Of a stretch of 64,000 nt of DNA, positions 8,109 through 20,512 are shown one piece after another. Where the stretch lies: assembly GCF_000817735.3 (NCBI RefSeq), contig NZ_JTJC03000001.1, forward strand, positions 1,633,823 to 1,697,822. Direction: 5' to 3'. The first letter of the stretch is position 1, and each line of letters opens with the position of its first letter. The DNA is from Scytonema millei VB511283 (GTDB taxonomy: Bacteria > Cyanobacteriota > Cyanobacteriia > Cyanobacteriales > Chroococcidiopsidaceae). The notes beneath the pieces are model-generated. The model was not told the DNA's origin. It did no database searches and worked only from the letters and a program-made list of their open reading frames with translations. Position numbers and translations under genes: made by a program.

Positions 8109-8703
8109 TTACACGCACGGATGTTGAAGTCTAATGCCGCTCGCAGAAGTAAAAATTTACTCCTCTCTACTCAAGGCATTGCGATCGAACTTAATAACTA
8201 CTTCAAATTATTGCCTTGCAACATCTACCTTCTGGCTCAGTTAAGTCAAGAATTTGTGAATTTTGTTAAAAAAGTCTGTGTTTCTCGTTACAATATCAGT
8301 TGGGAGGAAAAGCTTTTGCCCGCTGTAGCGATGGGAACGCACAGTTTTGGTATTCCTCAATATCGTAGCCGACAACGTAATATAAATTGATTGGACTAGC
8401 TATGGGAAGCTGGTCTTTTTTTTTGAAGTCAAAAGTCAAAAGTCAAAAGTCAAAAGTCAAAAGTCAAAACTGAGGAGTCAGGAGACAATTCAAGTTGCAA
8501 CTCGCAAGTTGCAATTAACTTGCCACACCCTACACCCTACATCCTACATCCTGCTTGCTAATGACAAATGACCACCAAAGGCAGAAGAGGGAATAAGGGT
8601 GAGATAATTAACTGAAACAATTAGAAAAGTGCGATCGCATCTTGACTTAGGTGCAAGACTTAGCCATGCTGTTTTGTTGTTTGAACTGCGATTGAGGTAG
8701 GTC
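8109..8703. other. rqcH/DUF5331 intergenic region with tandem repeats
   Basis: This 595-base gap contains the terminator at 8394-8424, an AAGTCAAA heptamer tract (about 8425-8468, six units), a CACCCTACATCCTACATCCTA tract and a HIP1 site. An 89-codon open frame at 8121-8390 has no recognisable features, and I do not treat it as a gene. Confidence 0.6.
8394..8424 (+). terminator. Rho-independent terminator downstream of rqcH
   Basis: A seven-base stem, GACTAGC/GCTGGTC with one G-T pair, closes an eight-base loop and is followed by nine T residues at 8416-8424. It lies 286 bases after the rqcH stop, with no convincing gene between. Confidence 0.65.
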
Positions 8704-9237
8704 GTGAACATTCAGCAACTACGCCACGCTCTTAAGGTCAAATGGCTGATTTACTATCAGCAGAATCGACCTTGGTTGACGAAAATTCGGATTTGGGGAA
8801 CGTTTGATGGCAAGCGTCGCCCTTGTTCTAGTTTCATTTTGGCAGTCGTAACCAACTTAGAGCCAAAACTAATTGAGGTGCTGCCTTTTGTCGCCCAGTT
8901 AAATAGCGACCCCGACCAAATTGTAGCGGCTTTGGGGCTAAACTTCAATCCAGACGAGGAGTTGAAAGCTTCAAAGACACCGACAAAGGTACAGATAAGC
9001 CCAGCTAGTAACGGTGTGGTTTCGCCCATGCAGGCAGCACCATATCAAAATGGTAACGGCAATGGAAACGGGCATGTCAATGGCGGAGGGCAACCGACTC
9101 AAGTGCCAGTACAATCACCTGTACGCTCAAGTTACAAGCCAGACGATCGCGTTCCGCCACGACTGCCTGTCACAAATTTGCCGAATTGGGTAGATGAGTC
9201 ATGTAAGGGGGTAGGACGCAATCCTACCCAGATGTAG
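8704..9237 (+). CDS. Conserved cyanobacterial protein, probably DUF5331
   Basis: This 177-residue protein starts at GTG 8704. The first 90 residues form a compact conserved part (NIQQLRHALKVKWLIYYQQN, then WGTFDGKRRPCSSFILA and DPDQIVAALGLNFNPDEEL), which I recognise as a cyanobacteria-specific family I believe is named DUF5331. The remainder is low-complexity Asn/Gly/Pro linker with a basic patch. No membrane segment is visible. Function is unknown. It ends two bases before the stop of the convergent porin gene. Confidence 0.7.
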   Translation: MNIQQLRHALKVKWLIYYQQNRPWLTKIRIWGTFDGKRRPCSSFILAVVTNLEPKLIEVLPFVAQLNSDPDQIVAALGLNFNPDEELKASKTPTKVQISPASNGVVSPMQAAPYQNGNGNGNGHVNGGGQPTQVPVQSPVRSSYKPDDRVPPRLPVTNLPNWVDESCKGVGRNPTQM

Positions 9238-9239
9238 TC

Positions 9240-10901
9240 CTAGAACCGAAATACAGTTCTAATTGCACCGATGATGATGTCGTCATTATCGGCATTGTGG
9301 TCTGGTGCAGTTAACCAGATAATTGCCGGAGTCACTTGAATGTTATCTGTGAGTGCATACTTATAAAAAGCCTCCAGATGCAGAGATGTATCGCGATCGG
9401 GGCTACCGAGATTGCTGTCAAGTTCTGTTAGTCTCGGTTCCATGCCGACTATAATACCGCCTACGCTACCTTCTTTGCCTAAGTCAGGAAAGTTCAAGCT
9501 AGCTGCCCAAGTCCACATACTCCCATCTCCCCTACCGATATAACGATGGTTAGCATGTCCCACCCAACCGCTAATGGCTAGACCGGGGCTAAGCCTAAAC
9601 GTACCCGAAAAACCGTAGGCATTGACGCTGACGGGTCTACCAAAGCTGCTATTCGATAGGTTGCTACCAGTACTCGTACCAAAAGGCGTTAATTCCGTAT
9701 TTGGCTCTACATCAGGATCGTCGCCTCCAGTGGGGGAGTAGGAGTTGATATAAGATAGACCGAACCTAGAGTTGTCGCTGAGATTGAAGATGATCTGAGC
9801 TAATCCAGCATACGTACCGTCGAACAGACCGTTCTGTGGGAAGGGGTTACTAGCGTTATTGGTAGGAACCAAATAACCTAAATTGAGTTCAATTTGGTCG
9901 TTGAAAAAGTGTCTGATACCTATACCAGTACCAGCACTGTAGTTATAGATTGGGTTGCGTAAACCGAACAATGAAACGGCGTTGCCATCTAGGAAGGGAG
10001 TCAACTGGTAGGAAGCATCGAGATCGACAAAACCATTACCCGCCGCCGCTAAGTAAATGTTGGTGCGATCGCCCACCGGAAAGCGATAGCGCAGTAACCC
10101 CAGTTGGGCATCTCCGCCTGTATCGCCGTCAAATTCGATCCGACCTTCGTTTGTGAGTGTTTCACCGCTATTTGTCCCGCCTAGAGGGACGACGTTACCC
10201 ATTTGCAAACGTGTTGTGAGTTGATCTTCGCCCGTAAAACTAGTTTGTAAATTGAGGCGCACCCTGTAACTCGCGGTTGGGTTAGTGTCTACTGGTTCGC
10301 CAGCAGCATTATCACCTTCTATAAGACTGATGAGGGCAAAGATAACTTCTCCCTCTAACTTAGTTGTCGTCGAAAACTGGTTAGCTTCTAGTTCTGCCGT
10401 CGTTGCTTCTAACGTGTCAACCCGACCGCGAAGAGTTGCAAGTTCGGGAGCAAATTCTTGCTGTAATCTTTGTATTGTTGCTAAATCGTCTTTATTAACA
10501 GTGTCGGCGCTACCCGTGGCAATTAGTTCGTTAATTCTGTCTAAAGCTGCATTTAATCCAGCTGCAAATTCATAACGAGTCATTGCCCGATTACCGCGAA
10601 AAGTGCCGTCGGGATAACCTGCAATAACTCCATATCTTTCTACTAAAGATTGCAATGCCTGAAATGCCCAATCAGTAGGTTGCACGTCTGATAATTGTGA
10701 GACAGATGTAACTTGGGCTAGCGAGTTTTCTGCTAGACTTTGTACTTTAGTTTCTTCAGTCGAATTAAGCTCGGAGGCGATCGCCCGATCTGACGTTGAT
10801 ATATTTGTTTGCGCTGCTAATAAATTGATACCTGCAAACGGAGCTATTAAGATGCTAAGTGTCAATAAGAGGATATGTTTTGTAAAATTTCGCATTTGCA
10901 T
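9240..10901 (-). CDS. SLH-domain outer-membrane porin (OprB/iron uptake porin type)
   Basis: The 553-residue product has a signal peptide (ILLLTLSILIAPFAGINLLAAQ), an SLH domain at about residues 65-130 (SDVQPTDWAFQALQSLVERYGVI, GYPDGTFRGNRAMTRYEFA), a coiled-coil spacer (about 140-180) and a long beta-rich C-terminal barrel ending in aromatic Phe (IRTVFRF). This is the common cyanobacterial outer-membrane porin layout: the SLH domain holds the barrel to peptidoglycan, and the OprB-like barrel passes small solutes or inorganic ions. Sequence databases often name it iron uptake porin. The substrate cannot be read from the sequence. Confidence 0.9.
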   Translation of the reverse strand: MQMRNFTKHILLLTLSILIAPFAGINLLAAQTNISTSDRAIASELNSTEETKVQSLAENSLAQVTSVSQLSDVQPTDWAFQALQSLVERYGVIAGYPDGTFRGNRAMTRYEFAAGLNAALDRINELIATGSADTVNKDDLATIQRLQQEFAPELATLRGRVDTLEATTAELEANQFSTTTKLEGEVIFALISLIEGDNAAGEPVDTNPTASYRVRLNLQTSFTGEDQLTTRLQMGNVVPLGGTNSGETLTNEGRIEFDGDTGGDAQLGLLRYRFPVGDRTNIYLAAAGNGFVDLDASYQLTPFLDGNAVSLFGLRNPIYNYSAGTGIGIRHFFNDQIELNLGYLVPTNNASNPFPQNGLFDGTYAGLAQIIFNLSDNSRFGLSYINSYSPTGGDDPDVEPNTELTPFGTSTGSNLSNSSFGRPVSVNAYGFSGTFRLSPGLAISGWVGHANHRYIGRGDGSMWTWAASLNFPDLGKEGSVGGIIVGMEPRLTELDSNLGSPDRDTSLHLEAFYKYALTDNIQVTPAIIWLTAPDHNADNDDIIIGAIRTVFRF

Positions 10902-11532
10902 TTTTCACCACACTCAAAAATTTTTTATTTATCATTTGGAATTCATGCATAGCAATGGAACGAGCAAGCATTTCAAAAACTGCTCGGGACTGTTATAGGC
11001 AGCTAAAACAGCTAGAACTTGAGAAGAATTGATTTTATTTCTAGGTTGATACTGCTTCTTCCATAGGAAATTTAACCGCAAACATCTACGGTTGAATTTA
11101 TCCAAACATGAACGTTTGCAGCTATTGTTCTGACTAGCAGATAAAACTCTGATGTTTCTGCCGGGTTTCTGCCGTTAGATTTTCTCCCGCTCAAAATAAA
11201 ATATTGATTATCTTCAAAAGACCTACCATTTCCTCAATTTAACTATTAGAAAAAAGGCGAACATCCATCTACAGAAATAGTTAAAAATGCTACTTTTTTC
11301 TAGAGTAAAATAATTTTCACTTTGAGCAAATTATTAAAAATTGTTGCAAAAGCATCTCTGATTGTCAGTTTATAGCAATTCTCGATTGCGTGCGCGAGAC
11401 TTGTAGGGGCGCACGGCTGTGCGCCCCTACAGATTGTGTATTTTATCCAATTGACAACCGCTATATGTATGTGGCGATCGCCGAAACAAAAGGCGTTTGT
11501 GGGTAAATAAATTTAGCCTATTTCGGCTGAAT
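10902..11532. other. Porin upstream region with palindromic element
   Basis: This 631-base gap without a gene is mostly AT-rich leader of the porin. Near the kinase end it carries a palindrome at 11403-11430, flanked by TAGCAATTCTCGATTGCG and ATTTTATCCAATTGACAACC sequences that recur around other copies. Confidence 0.6.
11403..11430. repeat. 28-base palindrome, copy 1 of 8
   Basis: A near-perfect inverted repeat of GTAGGGGCGCAC with its complement. Other copies are at 28926-28953, 47744-47775, 54584-54611, 55082-55109, 55435-55462, 57368-57398 and 57873-57900. Flanks at several copies are also similar, so the mobile or amplified unit is probably about 90-100 bases long. Confidence 0.9.
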
Positions 11533-15084
<3,552 letters not shown>

Positions 15085-15426
15085 ATATCTTATTTATAGA
15101 TGCAGTACTTCTCGGGCGATCGAGAAAGGCAGAGAGCAGAGGGCAAAAGGTAGAAAGAAATTTAACTACCAGTAATATAATATACTCAACAACTGAGCAT
15201 TTTACGGATAGATTTTCACATCCTATCTTTCGCTACTTTGAAGCAATTCTCCTCCTTAAGACATCTATCTAAAAGTAGATTGCTTTTCGATTGGTAATGG
15301 GTAACAGGTAATGGGTAGTTGGTGGTTGACGGTAAACGCGCTCGCTACACGGACGGTTGACGGTTGACGGTTGACAGTTGACAGTTGACAGTTGTTGGTT
15401 AACTGATAACTGATAACTGATAACTG
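15085..15426. other. Intergenic region with dense tandem repeats
   Basis: The 342-base gap between two minus-strand genes ends in GGTTGAC and ACTGATA heptamer tracts (about 15350-15430). Before them, at about 15324-15352, is a GGTTGACGGTAAACGCGCTC element followed by GCTACAC. Similar copies start at about 26945 and 28043. Promoter elements for the kinase probably lie in the AT-rich half near 15100-15290. Confidence 0.6.
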
Positions 15427-16923
15427 TTAAAACTCTGCTTCTAGCTGCCGATATAAACGTTGATAGCGAGAGAATAACTGATGATAGATAAGTATCAAGT
15501 CAGGGTTAGGCGAAATGCGATCGCGAATCTTAATTGTCGGTTGCATGTCAGATAAATCGGCGATCGCACCTACAGCGTACATAGCTAGCACTGCCGCACC
15601 ATAACCGCTAGCTTCGTAAACTTCCGGCATCGCTACCACCATACCAAATGCATCTGCCATCATTTGCAACCATGCTTGAGAACGGGCAAAACCGCCAGAA
15701 GCGCGAATTTCTCCTGTAGTTCCAGTAATTTCTTGAATTGCCACGTTGATGCTGTAGACGGCGAAGATAATTCCTTCCATCGCTGCCCTAATTGTATGCG
15801 ATCGCGTGTGGTTGAAATTCAATCCGAAGAAGACACCCCGCGCTTTGGGGTTCCAGTAAGGGGCGCGTTCTCCCGATAAATAGGGTAAACAGATCAATCC
15901 TTCTGCGCCTGCGGGTATTTGCATCGCCGCTTGAATCATTACATCGTACGAATCGATACCTAATCGTTTTGCCTCTTCTACTTCTGGGTGACAAAAGCGA
16001 TCGCGCAACCATCGTAAAACAATTCCACCGTTATTTGTCGGTCCGCCGATAACCCAGTGTTTCTCGGTAAGGGCATAACAAAAAGTTCGCATCTGCGGAT
16101 CGGTAATCGGTGCGGGGGCTACAGTCCGTACTGCACCACTTGTACCGATGGTAATGGCAAATTCACCCGGGGCGATCGCGCCTACGCCTAAATTCGCCAG
16201 TACGCCGTCGTTTGCACCAATGACGACAGGAGTGTGTGGATCGAGTCCCATTGCTTCTGCATACTCAGTTTGCATCCCGCGTAAAATGTGGGTGGTAGGG
16301 ACTAATTCGCTTAATTGTTCCGCTTGAATTCCTGCTATTGTTAAAGCTTCTGCATCCCAATCTAGGTGTTGTAAGTTAAATAACCCTGTAGCGGAAGCAA
16401 TAGAATAATCTACTACATAACGTTGAAAAAGTCTGAAGAAAATATACTCTTTAATTGAAATAAATTTTGCTGCTTTATGGAAAATTTCTGGTTCTTTTTC
16501 CCGCAGCCACATGAGTTTAGTTACAACAGAAACGGGATGAATCGGACTTCCCGTTCGCAGATATAAGTTATGAGTAATCTTATCTTGGTTCAATCTTTCT
16601 GTTTGAGCGATACTGCGATTATCTGCCCAAATAATGATATTTGATAAGGGTTTATTATTAGCATCTACTGGTAATAAACTGTGAGTTGCCGTAGAAAAAC
16701 CAACGGCGGCGATTTCCTGTTGAGATATATCAGTATCCATTGCCTGACGCACGGATGTAATAACCGCATTAAACAGCGCTTCTGGGTCTTGTTCCGCCCA
16801 GGTTGGATGCGGAACGATAATTTCATATCCTTGACTGCCCTTACCTTTAATAGCACCATCATGAGAAAATGCGATCGCTTTGGTGCTGGTTGTGCCGATG
16901 TCTACGCCGAGGAAGTAAGCCAT
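15427..16923 (-). CDS. gntK: Gluconokinase, FGGY family
   Basis: The enzyme phosphorylates D-gluconate to 6-phosphogluconate, feeding the oxidative pentose phosphate pathway. The 498-residue length and layout match FGGY kinases: an N-terminal ATPase motif (LGVDIGTTSTKAIAF), TWAEQDPEALFNAV, the VIGANDGVLANLGVGA phosphate-binding region, and the C-terminal FGGY signature region with ASGGFARSQAWLQMMAD. The gluconate assignment, rather than xylulose or glycerol, rests on similarity to GntK-type sequences and on the GntP permease 1.4 kb away on the same strand. The start is ATG 16923. Confidence 0.85.
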   Translation of the reverse strand: MAYFLGVDIGTTSTKAIAFSHDGAIKGKGSQGYEIIVPHPTWAEQDPEALFNAVITSVRQAMDTDISQQEIAAVGFSTATHSLLPVDANNKPLSNIIIWADNRSIAQTERLNQDKITHNLYLRTGSPIHPVSVVTKLMWLREKEPEIFHKAAKFISIKEYIFFRLFQRYVVDYSIASATGLFNLQHLDWDAEALTIAGIQAEQLSELVPTTHILRGMQTEYAEAMGLDPHTPVVIGANDGVLANLGVGAIAPGEFAITIGTSGAVRTVAPAPITDPQMRTFCYALTEKHWVIGGPTNNGGIVLRWLRDRFCHPEVEEAKRLGIDSYDVMIQAAMQIPAGAEGLICLPYLSGERAPYWNPKARGVFFGLNFNHTRSHTIRAAMEGIIFAVYSINVAIQEITGTTGEIRASGGFARSQAWLQMMADAFGMVVAMPEVYEASGYGAAVLAMYAVGAIADLSDMQPTIKIRDRISPNPDLILIYHQLFSRYQRLYRQLEAEF

Positions 16924-17141
16924 GATGGGAAGGGAGCAGGGGGAATAAGAGAGCTGAGGGAGCTGAGGGAGAAAAATTATTTATAAAATCAATTCTAGGT
17001 TTTTATTGAAGAGAAAACGCGATCGCTTTAACTTAAATAACAGTTGCTTCTGAGTCGCGATCGTTGTCTAAATTGCATCTGATAGCTGTGAGACAATTAC
17101 AATAGCAGGAACAGAAAAATTCAAGAGGTAAAACGCAAAGT

Positions 17142-17594
17142 GTGAAAATTGTCAAAGTTACTCAGGATGATTTTAATGAGTGGCTGGATTTAGCGTTAAA
17201 ACTTTGGTCAGATGAATCAATTGAAGAAATGCAAAGAAGTCTGACAATTATTCTCCACTCTCCTCACGAAGCAGGATTTTTAGTCAAAGATGATAATGAC
17301 AAAGCAATTGGATTTATGAATCTTTCGCTGCGCTACGACTATGTTCCAGGTGCGACTCAGAGTCCTGTTGCTTATGTAGAAGGGATTTATGTAGAAGATG
17401 AATATCGAAAACAAGGTGTGGGTACAAAACTAATTCAATATGCTCAACAATGGGCAATTGAATGCGGATGTGTGGAGCTTGCTTCAGATGCTTTATTAGA
17501 AAATACGGCAAGTTATGATTTTCATATAAAAGTAGGGTTTCAAGAAGTAGAAAGAGTTGTCACTTTTATCAAACAAGTAACATCTTCTGACTGA
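17142..17594 (+). CDS. GNAT acetyltransferase, aminoglycoside 6'-N-acetyltransferase-like
   Basis: This 150-residue protein starts at GTG 17142. It has the GNAT acetyl-CoA motif YRKQGVGTKLI preceded by AYVEGIYVEDEY. It resembles AAC(6')-I enzymes along most of its length: DFNEWLDLALKLWSDE at the start, TQSPVAYVEGIYV, a conserved Glu-Leu-Ala-Ser-Asp-Ala stretch, and VGFQEVERVVTFIKQ at the end. AAC(6')-I enzymes acetylate the 6'-amino group of aminoglycosides. In an environmental cyanobacterium the natural substrate may be different. It lies between gntK and gntP on the opposite strand, 75 bases before the Uma2 gene. Confidence 0.82.
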   Translation: MKIVKVTQDDFNEWLDLALKLWSDESIEEMQRSLTIILHSPHEAGFLVKDDNDKAIGFMNLSLRYDYVPGATQSPVAYVEGIYVEDEYRKQGVGTKLIQYAQQWAIECGCVELASDALLENTASYDFHIKVGFQEVERVVTFIKQVTSSD

Positions 17595-17669
17595 TAGTAC
17601 TATTGTAAGTGCGCGATCGCTATTCTTTTACTGCTATTTTGTTTATCTCAAGGATGGTGAAATTACGTC

Positions 17670-18257
17670 ATGACACAAGCACTCAAACAAAGAACCTACA
17701 CGCCTGAAGAGTATCTCGAACTAGAAGTTGCATCCGAAACCCGCAACGAATACCGTAATGGAGCAATCTTTCCTATGACTGGAGGTACACCTGACCACAA
17801 TGACATTGCTAGCAACCTTGTAGTTGCTCTCAAACTAGCTCTCAGAAGCAAGCCTTATCGTGTCTTTATTACCGACCAACGGCTTTGGATTGGCGATCGC
17901 AACTTATATACATACCCTGATGTCATGGTAGTCGAAAAGCCTCTCCAATTTAAAGAGGGGCGCACAGATACATTAGTTAATCCATGTTTTATTGCCGAAG
18001 TCTTATCTAAATCGACGCGAGACTACGACCGTGGTGAAAAATTTGTTGCTTACCGTACTATTAATAATTTTCAAGAATATTTACTCATAGACCAGTACAG
18101 CATTCATGTAGAACATTACGTTAAAACTGCTGCTAATCAATGGCTACTCTCAGAATACAACGATCCTAATGTGACGCTATCTTTTAAAGTTTTAGATTTT
18201 CAAATTCAAATTTCAGATCTTTACGAGAATATTGAGTTTATAGCTTCTAATTCATAA
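17670..18257 (+). CDS. Uma2 family (DUF820) putative restriction-like endonuclease
   Basis: This is a 195-residue member of the large cyanobacterial Uma2/DUF820 family, which has a PD-(D/E)xK nuclease fold. Catalytic-type residues are visible as Asp84 in TYPDVMVV and Glu110 in FIAEVLSKSTRDYDRGEKF, with nearby lysines. The N-terminal YTPEEYLELEVASETRNEY motif is typical. These genes occur in many copies per genome and move often. Their role is uncertain. It shares orientation and close spacing with the acetyltransferase gene and ends 36 bases before the convergent gntP stop. Confidence 0.9.
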   Translation: MTQALKQRTYTPEEYLELEVASETRNEYRNGAIFPMTGGTPDHNDIASNLVVALKLALRSKPYRVFITDQRLWIGDRNLYTYPDVMVVEKPLQFKEGRTDTLVNPCFIAEVLSKSTRDYDRGEKFVAYRTINNFQEYLLIDQYSIHVEHYVKTAANQWLLSEYNDPNVTLSFKVLDFQIQISDLYENIEFIASNS

Positions 18258-18293
18258 AATTCTAGCAAATAATATACAATTTTCTAAGTTTTT

Positions 18294-19640
18294 CTACACA
18301 AAAAAACTGATAATAAACACAACTAAAAATCCCACGCAACCAACGATTGTTTCCATTACCGTCCACGCCCGCAAAGTTTCTTTTTCTGATAATCCTAAAT
18401 AGCGACTAACCAACCAAAAACCGGAATCATTGACGTGGGAAAGTACGGTTGCACCAGAGGCGATCGCAATTGTTATCAATCCTACCATAGGCGGCGAATA
18501 TTTTCCTGCTTCAATTGCTGGAGCCATGATTCCTGCTGCTGTCACCATCGATACTGTAGCTGAACCTTGGGAGACTCGCACGGCGGTTGCAATCAGAAAA
18601 GCTAGCAGAATTATTGGTAAATTTGAGGCTGCCATTGCCCTAGCTAAAACATCCCCAACACCACTAGCAACTAAAACTCTACCAAATACACCTCCAGCAC
18701 CCGTGACTAAAATAATTAATCCTACTGGTTCTAACGATTTGGTGGCAATTTGTTGCACTTCATCAAGAGAATATCCGCGTTTAATTCCTAAAATATAAAA
18801 GGAAAGTAGGGCAGCAATCATCAAAGCTGTAAATGGATGTCCTAAAAAGGTAAGGAAGTTACGCAAAAAGTTTCCTTCTGGCAAAATGACTGTAGAAACA
18901 GTATTGAGCAGAATTAAGACTAAGGGAATGGCAATGATAGAAACTACCGTACTAAAGCGGGGTGGTTCTTTACCGAGTTCGTGCTTTGGTGCTTCAATTT
19001 CCATGTATTCTGGAACTGTAGCGTGAATTTTCCCTGCTATATACTTACCGAAAAATACACCACCGAAAATCGTAGCAGGAATCCCCGCGATCGCACCAAA
19101 TAAAATTACCCAACCTAAGTCTGCATTAATTAACGAGGCGACTGCAACTGGACCAGGAGTCGGGGGAATGTAACTATGACCGATCGCCAATCCAGCCGTC
19201 AGGGGAATGGCGTAATATAACAATGACTTCCCCGTGCGTTTTGCTAAACCGTACACTAAGGGGATGAGAATAATTAGCCCAACATCAAAAAAAACAGGAA
19301 TCGCTACGATTAAACCTGTTAAACTCAAAGCCCATTGAGCTTTATCTTGACCGAATTTTTTTACTAACGTAGCTGCTAGCACTTCCGCGCCGCCAGATAC
19401 CCGCAGCATTTCACCAAACATCGTCCCTAAGCCTACCACGATCGCGATAAAGCCGAGGGTACTGCCCATTCCCTGCTGGATCGTTTCGGCTATTTTATCT
19501 AACGGTATACCCGCTGCTATGGCAACAAACAGGCTCGTCAATAACAGGGCAACAAATGCCTGCAAGCGCACGCCAATGACGAGAAATAAGAGGAGGGCGA
19601 CACCTAGCATCGCCACAAAAATTAATCCACCAGGAGACAT
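18294..19640 (-). CDS. gntP: Gluconate:H+ symporter, GntP family
   Basis: The 448-residue inner-membrane protein has about 12-14 hydrophobic segments and the GntP family landmarks: an N-terminal Gly/Val/Leu-rich helix, GMGSTLGFIAIVVGLGTMFGEML, SYIPPTPGPVAVASL, and SQGSATVSMVTAAGI followed by HVNDSGFWLVSRYLGLSEKETL. Members import gluconate with protons. With the FGGY kinase on the same strand it forms a gluconate uptake and phosphorylation pair, though two unrelated plus-strand genes now separate them. The long AT-rich stretch upstream probably holds its promoter. Confidence 0.88.
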   Translation of the reverse strand: MSPGGLIFVAMLGVALLLFLVIGVRLQAFVALLLTSLFVAIAAGIPLDKIAETIQQGMGSTLGFIAIVVGLGTMFGEMLRVSGGAEVLAATLVKKFGQDKAQWALSLTGLIVAIPVFFDVGLIILIPLVYGLAKRTGKSLLYYAIPLTAGLAIGHSYIPPTPGPVAVASLINADLGWVILFGAIAGIPATIFGGVFFGKYIAGKIHATVPEYMEIEAPKHELGKEPPRFSTVVSIIAIPLVLILLNTVSTVILPEGNFLRNFLTFLGHPFTALMIAALLSFYILGIKRGYSLDEVQQIATKSLEPVGLIILVTGAGGVFGRVLVASGVGDVLARAMAASNLPIILLAFLIATAVRVSQGSATVSMVTAAGIMAPAIEAGKYSPPMVGLITIAIASGATVLSHVNDSGFWLVSRYLGLSEKETLRAWTVMETIVGCVGFLVVFIISFFV

Positions 19641-20512
19641 AATTCAGTGACCAGTGACCAGTTAATTTTGACTTTTGACTTGTAACTTTTGACTAGCTAT
19701 CAGTTGACCAATTACCAATTAGAAAATCTAATGCCGTCTATTTTCTGAGGTTAAAAGTTGTTTTACTTCTATCTTGAGATTTATTCTTGGCTTAGCAATT
19801 TTAGCTACATTGCAGCATACTAATAAGTGTTTTTAGTCAAACAAAATTAATACTTTTTAATTTATTTAATAAAATTAATATATAAATCAACATGAACGAT
19901 ACGTTTGTCAAATTATTAGTAATATTCCTTAAAATATTTTTAAGGTATAAATATACATAAAAATTAATATTTAATCCAAGCAATTTTACGAGAAGCGCTC
20001 GTCTAACGAGTGTTTATCAGCTAAATTTATATGTACTTTACAGAATTTAACTCTAAATGGGGTTGAAGTGAAAAATAAATTTAAATTAGCGGTATCGTAG
20101 CACTCTAGCTAAGCAAAAAATATATTCCCTGAGATAGTTTGTCGCGATCGCCTCCCTATATCTTAAGAGAGTTGTAGTCTTAATTACAATTAGATTAATT
20201 TATAAATTGTGGCATCATTACCGCTAATACCATAAGTAATTTTAACTAAACACTTGCAAGTTAGATTGAGATTAAACTCTAAATCAATCTAAGCAAGAAT
20301 AAACTGGTAGAATCATTTCATATTGGGTTAGTACAACAACATCGTTGTTGAGCTACTTATATACCAATAGCAAAATTTCTACTGGATTGAGTGCTTGAAT
20401 ATACTCGATCTAAAATGGGGCGCGATCGGCGATCGCGATTTTAGTTAACCAACCGATCGATTTTCAATTTAATAAAATTTCAATTCACCTCAATCGTATT
20501 CTTAACATCACA
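19641..20512. other. Long divergent intergenic region, gntP/sugar ABC importer
   Basis: This 872-base region is AT-rich and holds no convincing ORF. It has a few HIP1 sites (about 20146 and 20428) and CAGTGACCAGTGACCAG/TTTTGACTTTTGACT tracts beside gntP. It must contain promoters for both directions. No operator dyad stands out well enough to report. Confidence 0.4.

Noticed and set aside
8121..8390. 89-codon open frame after rqcH
   Set aside because: No family pattern or convincing start, and it lies in a repeat-rich gap.
17670..18257. Uma2 gene as part of a defence system
   Set aside because: Uma2 genes are very common in cyanobacteria, and no methylase, helicase or toxin-antitoxin partner is adjacent.
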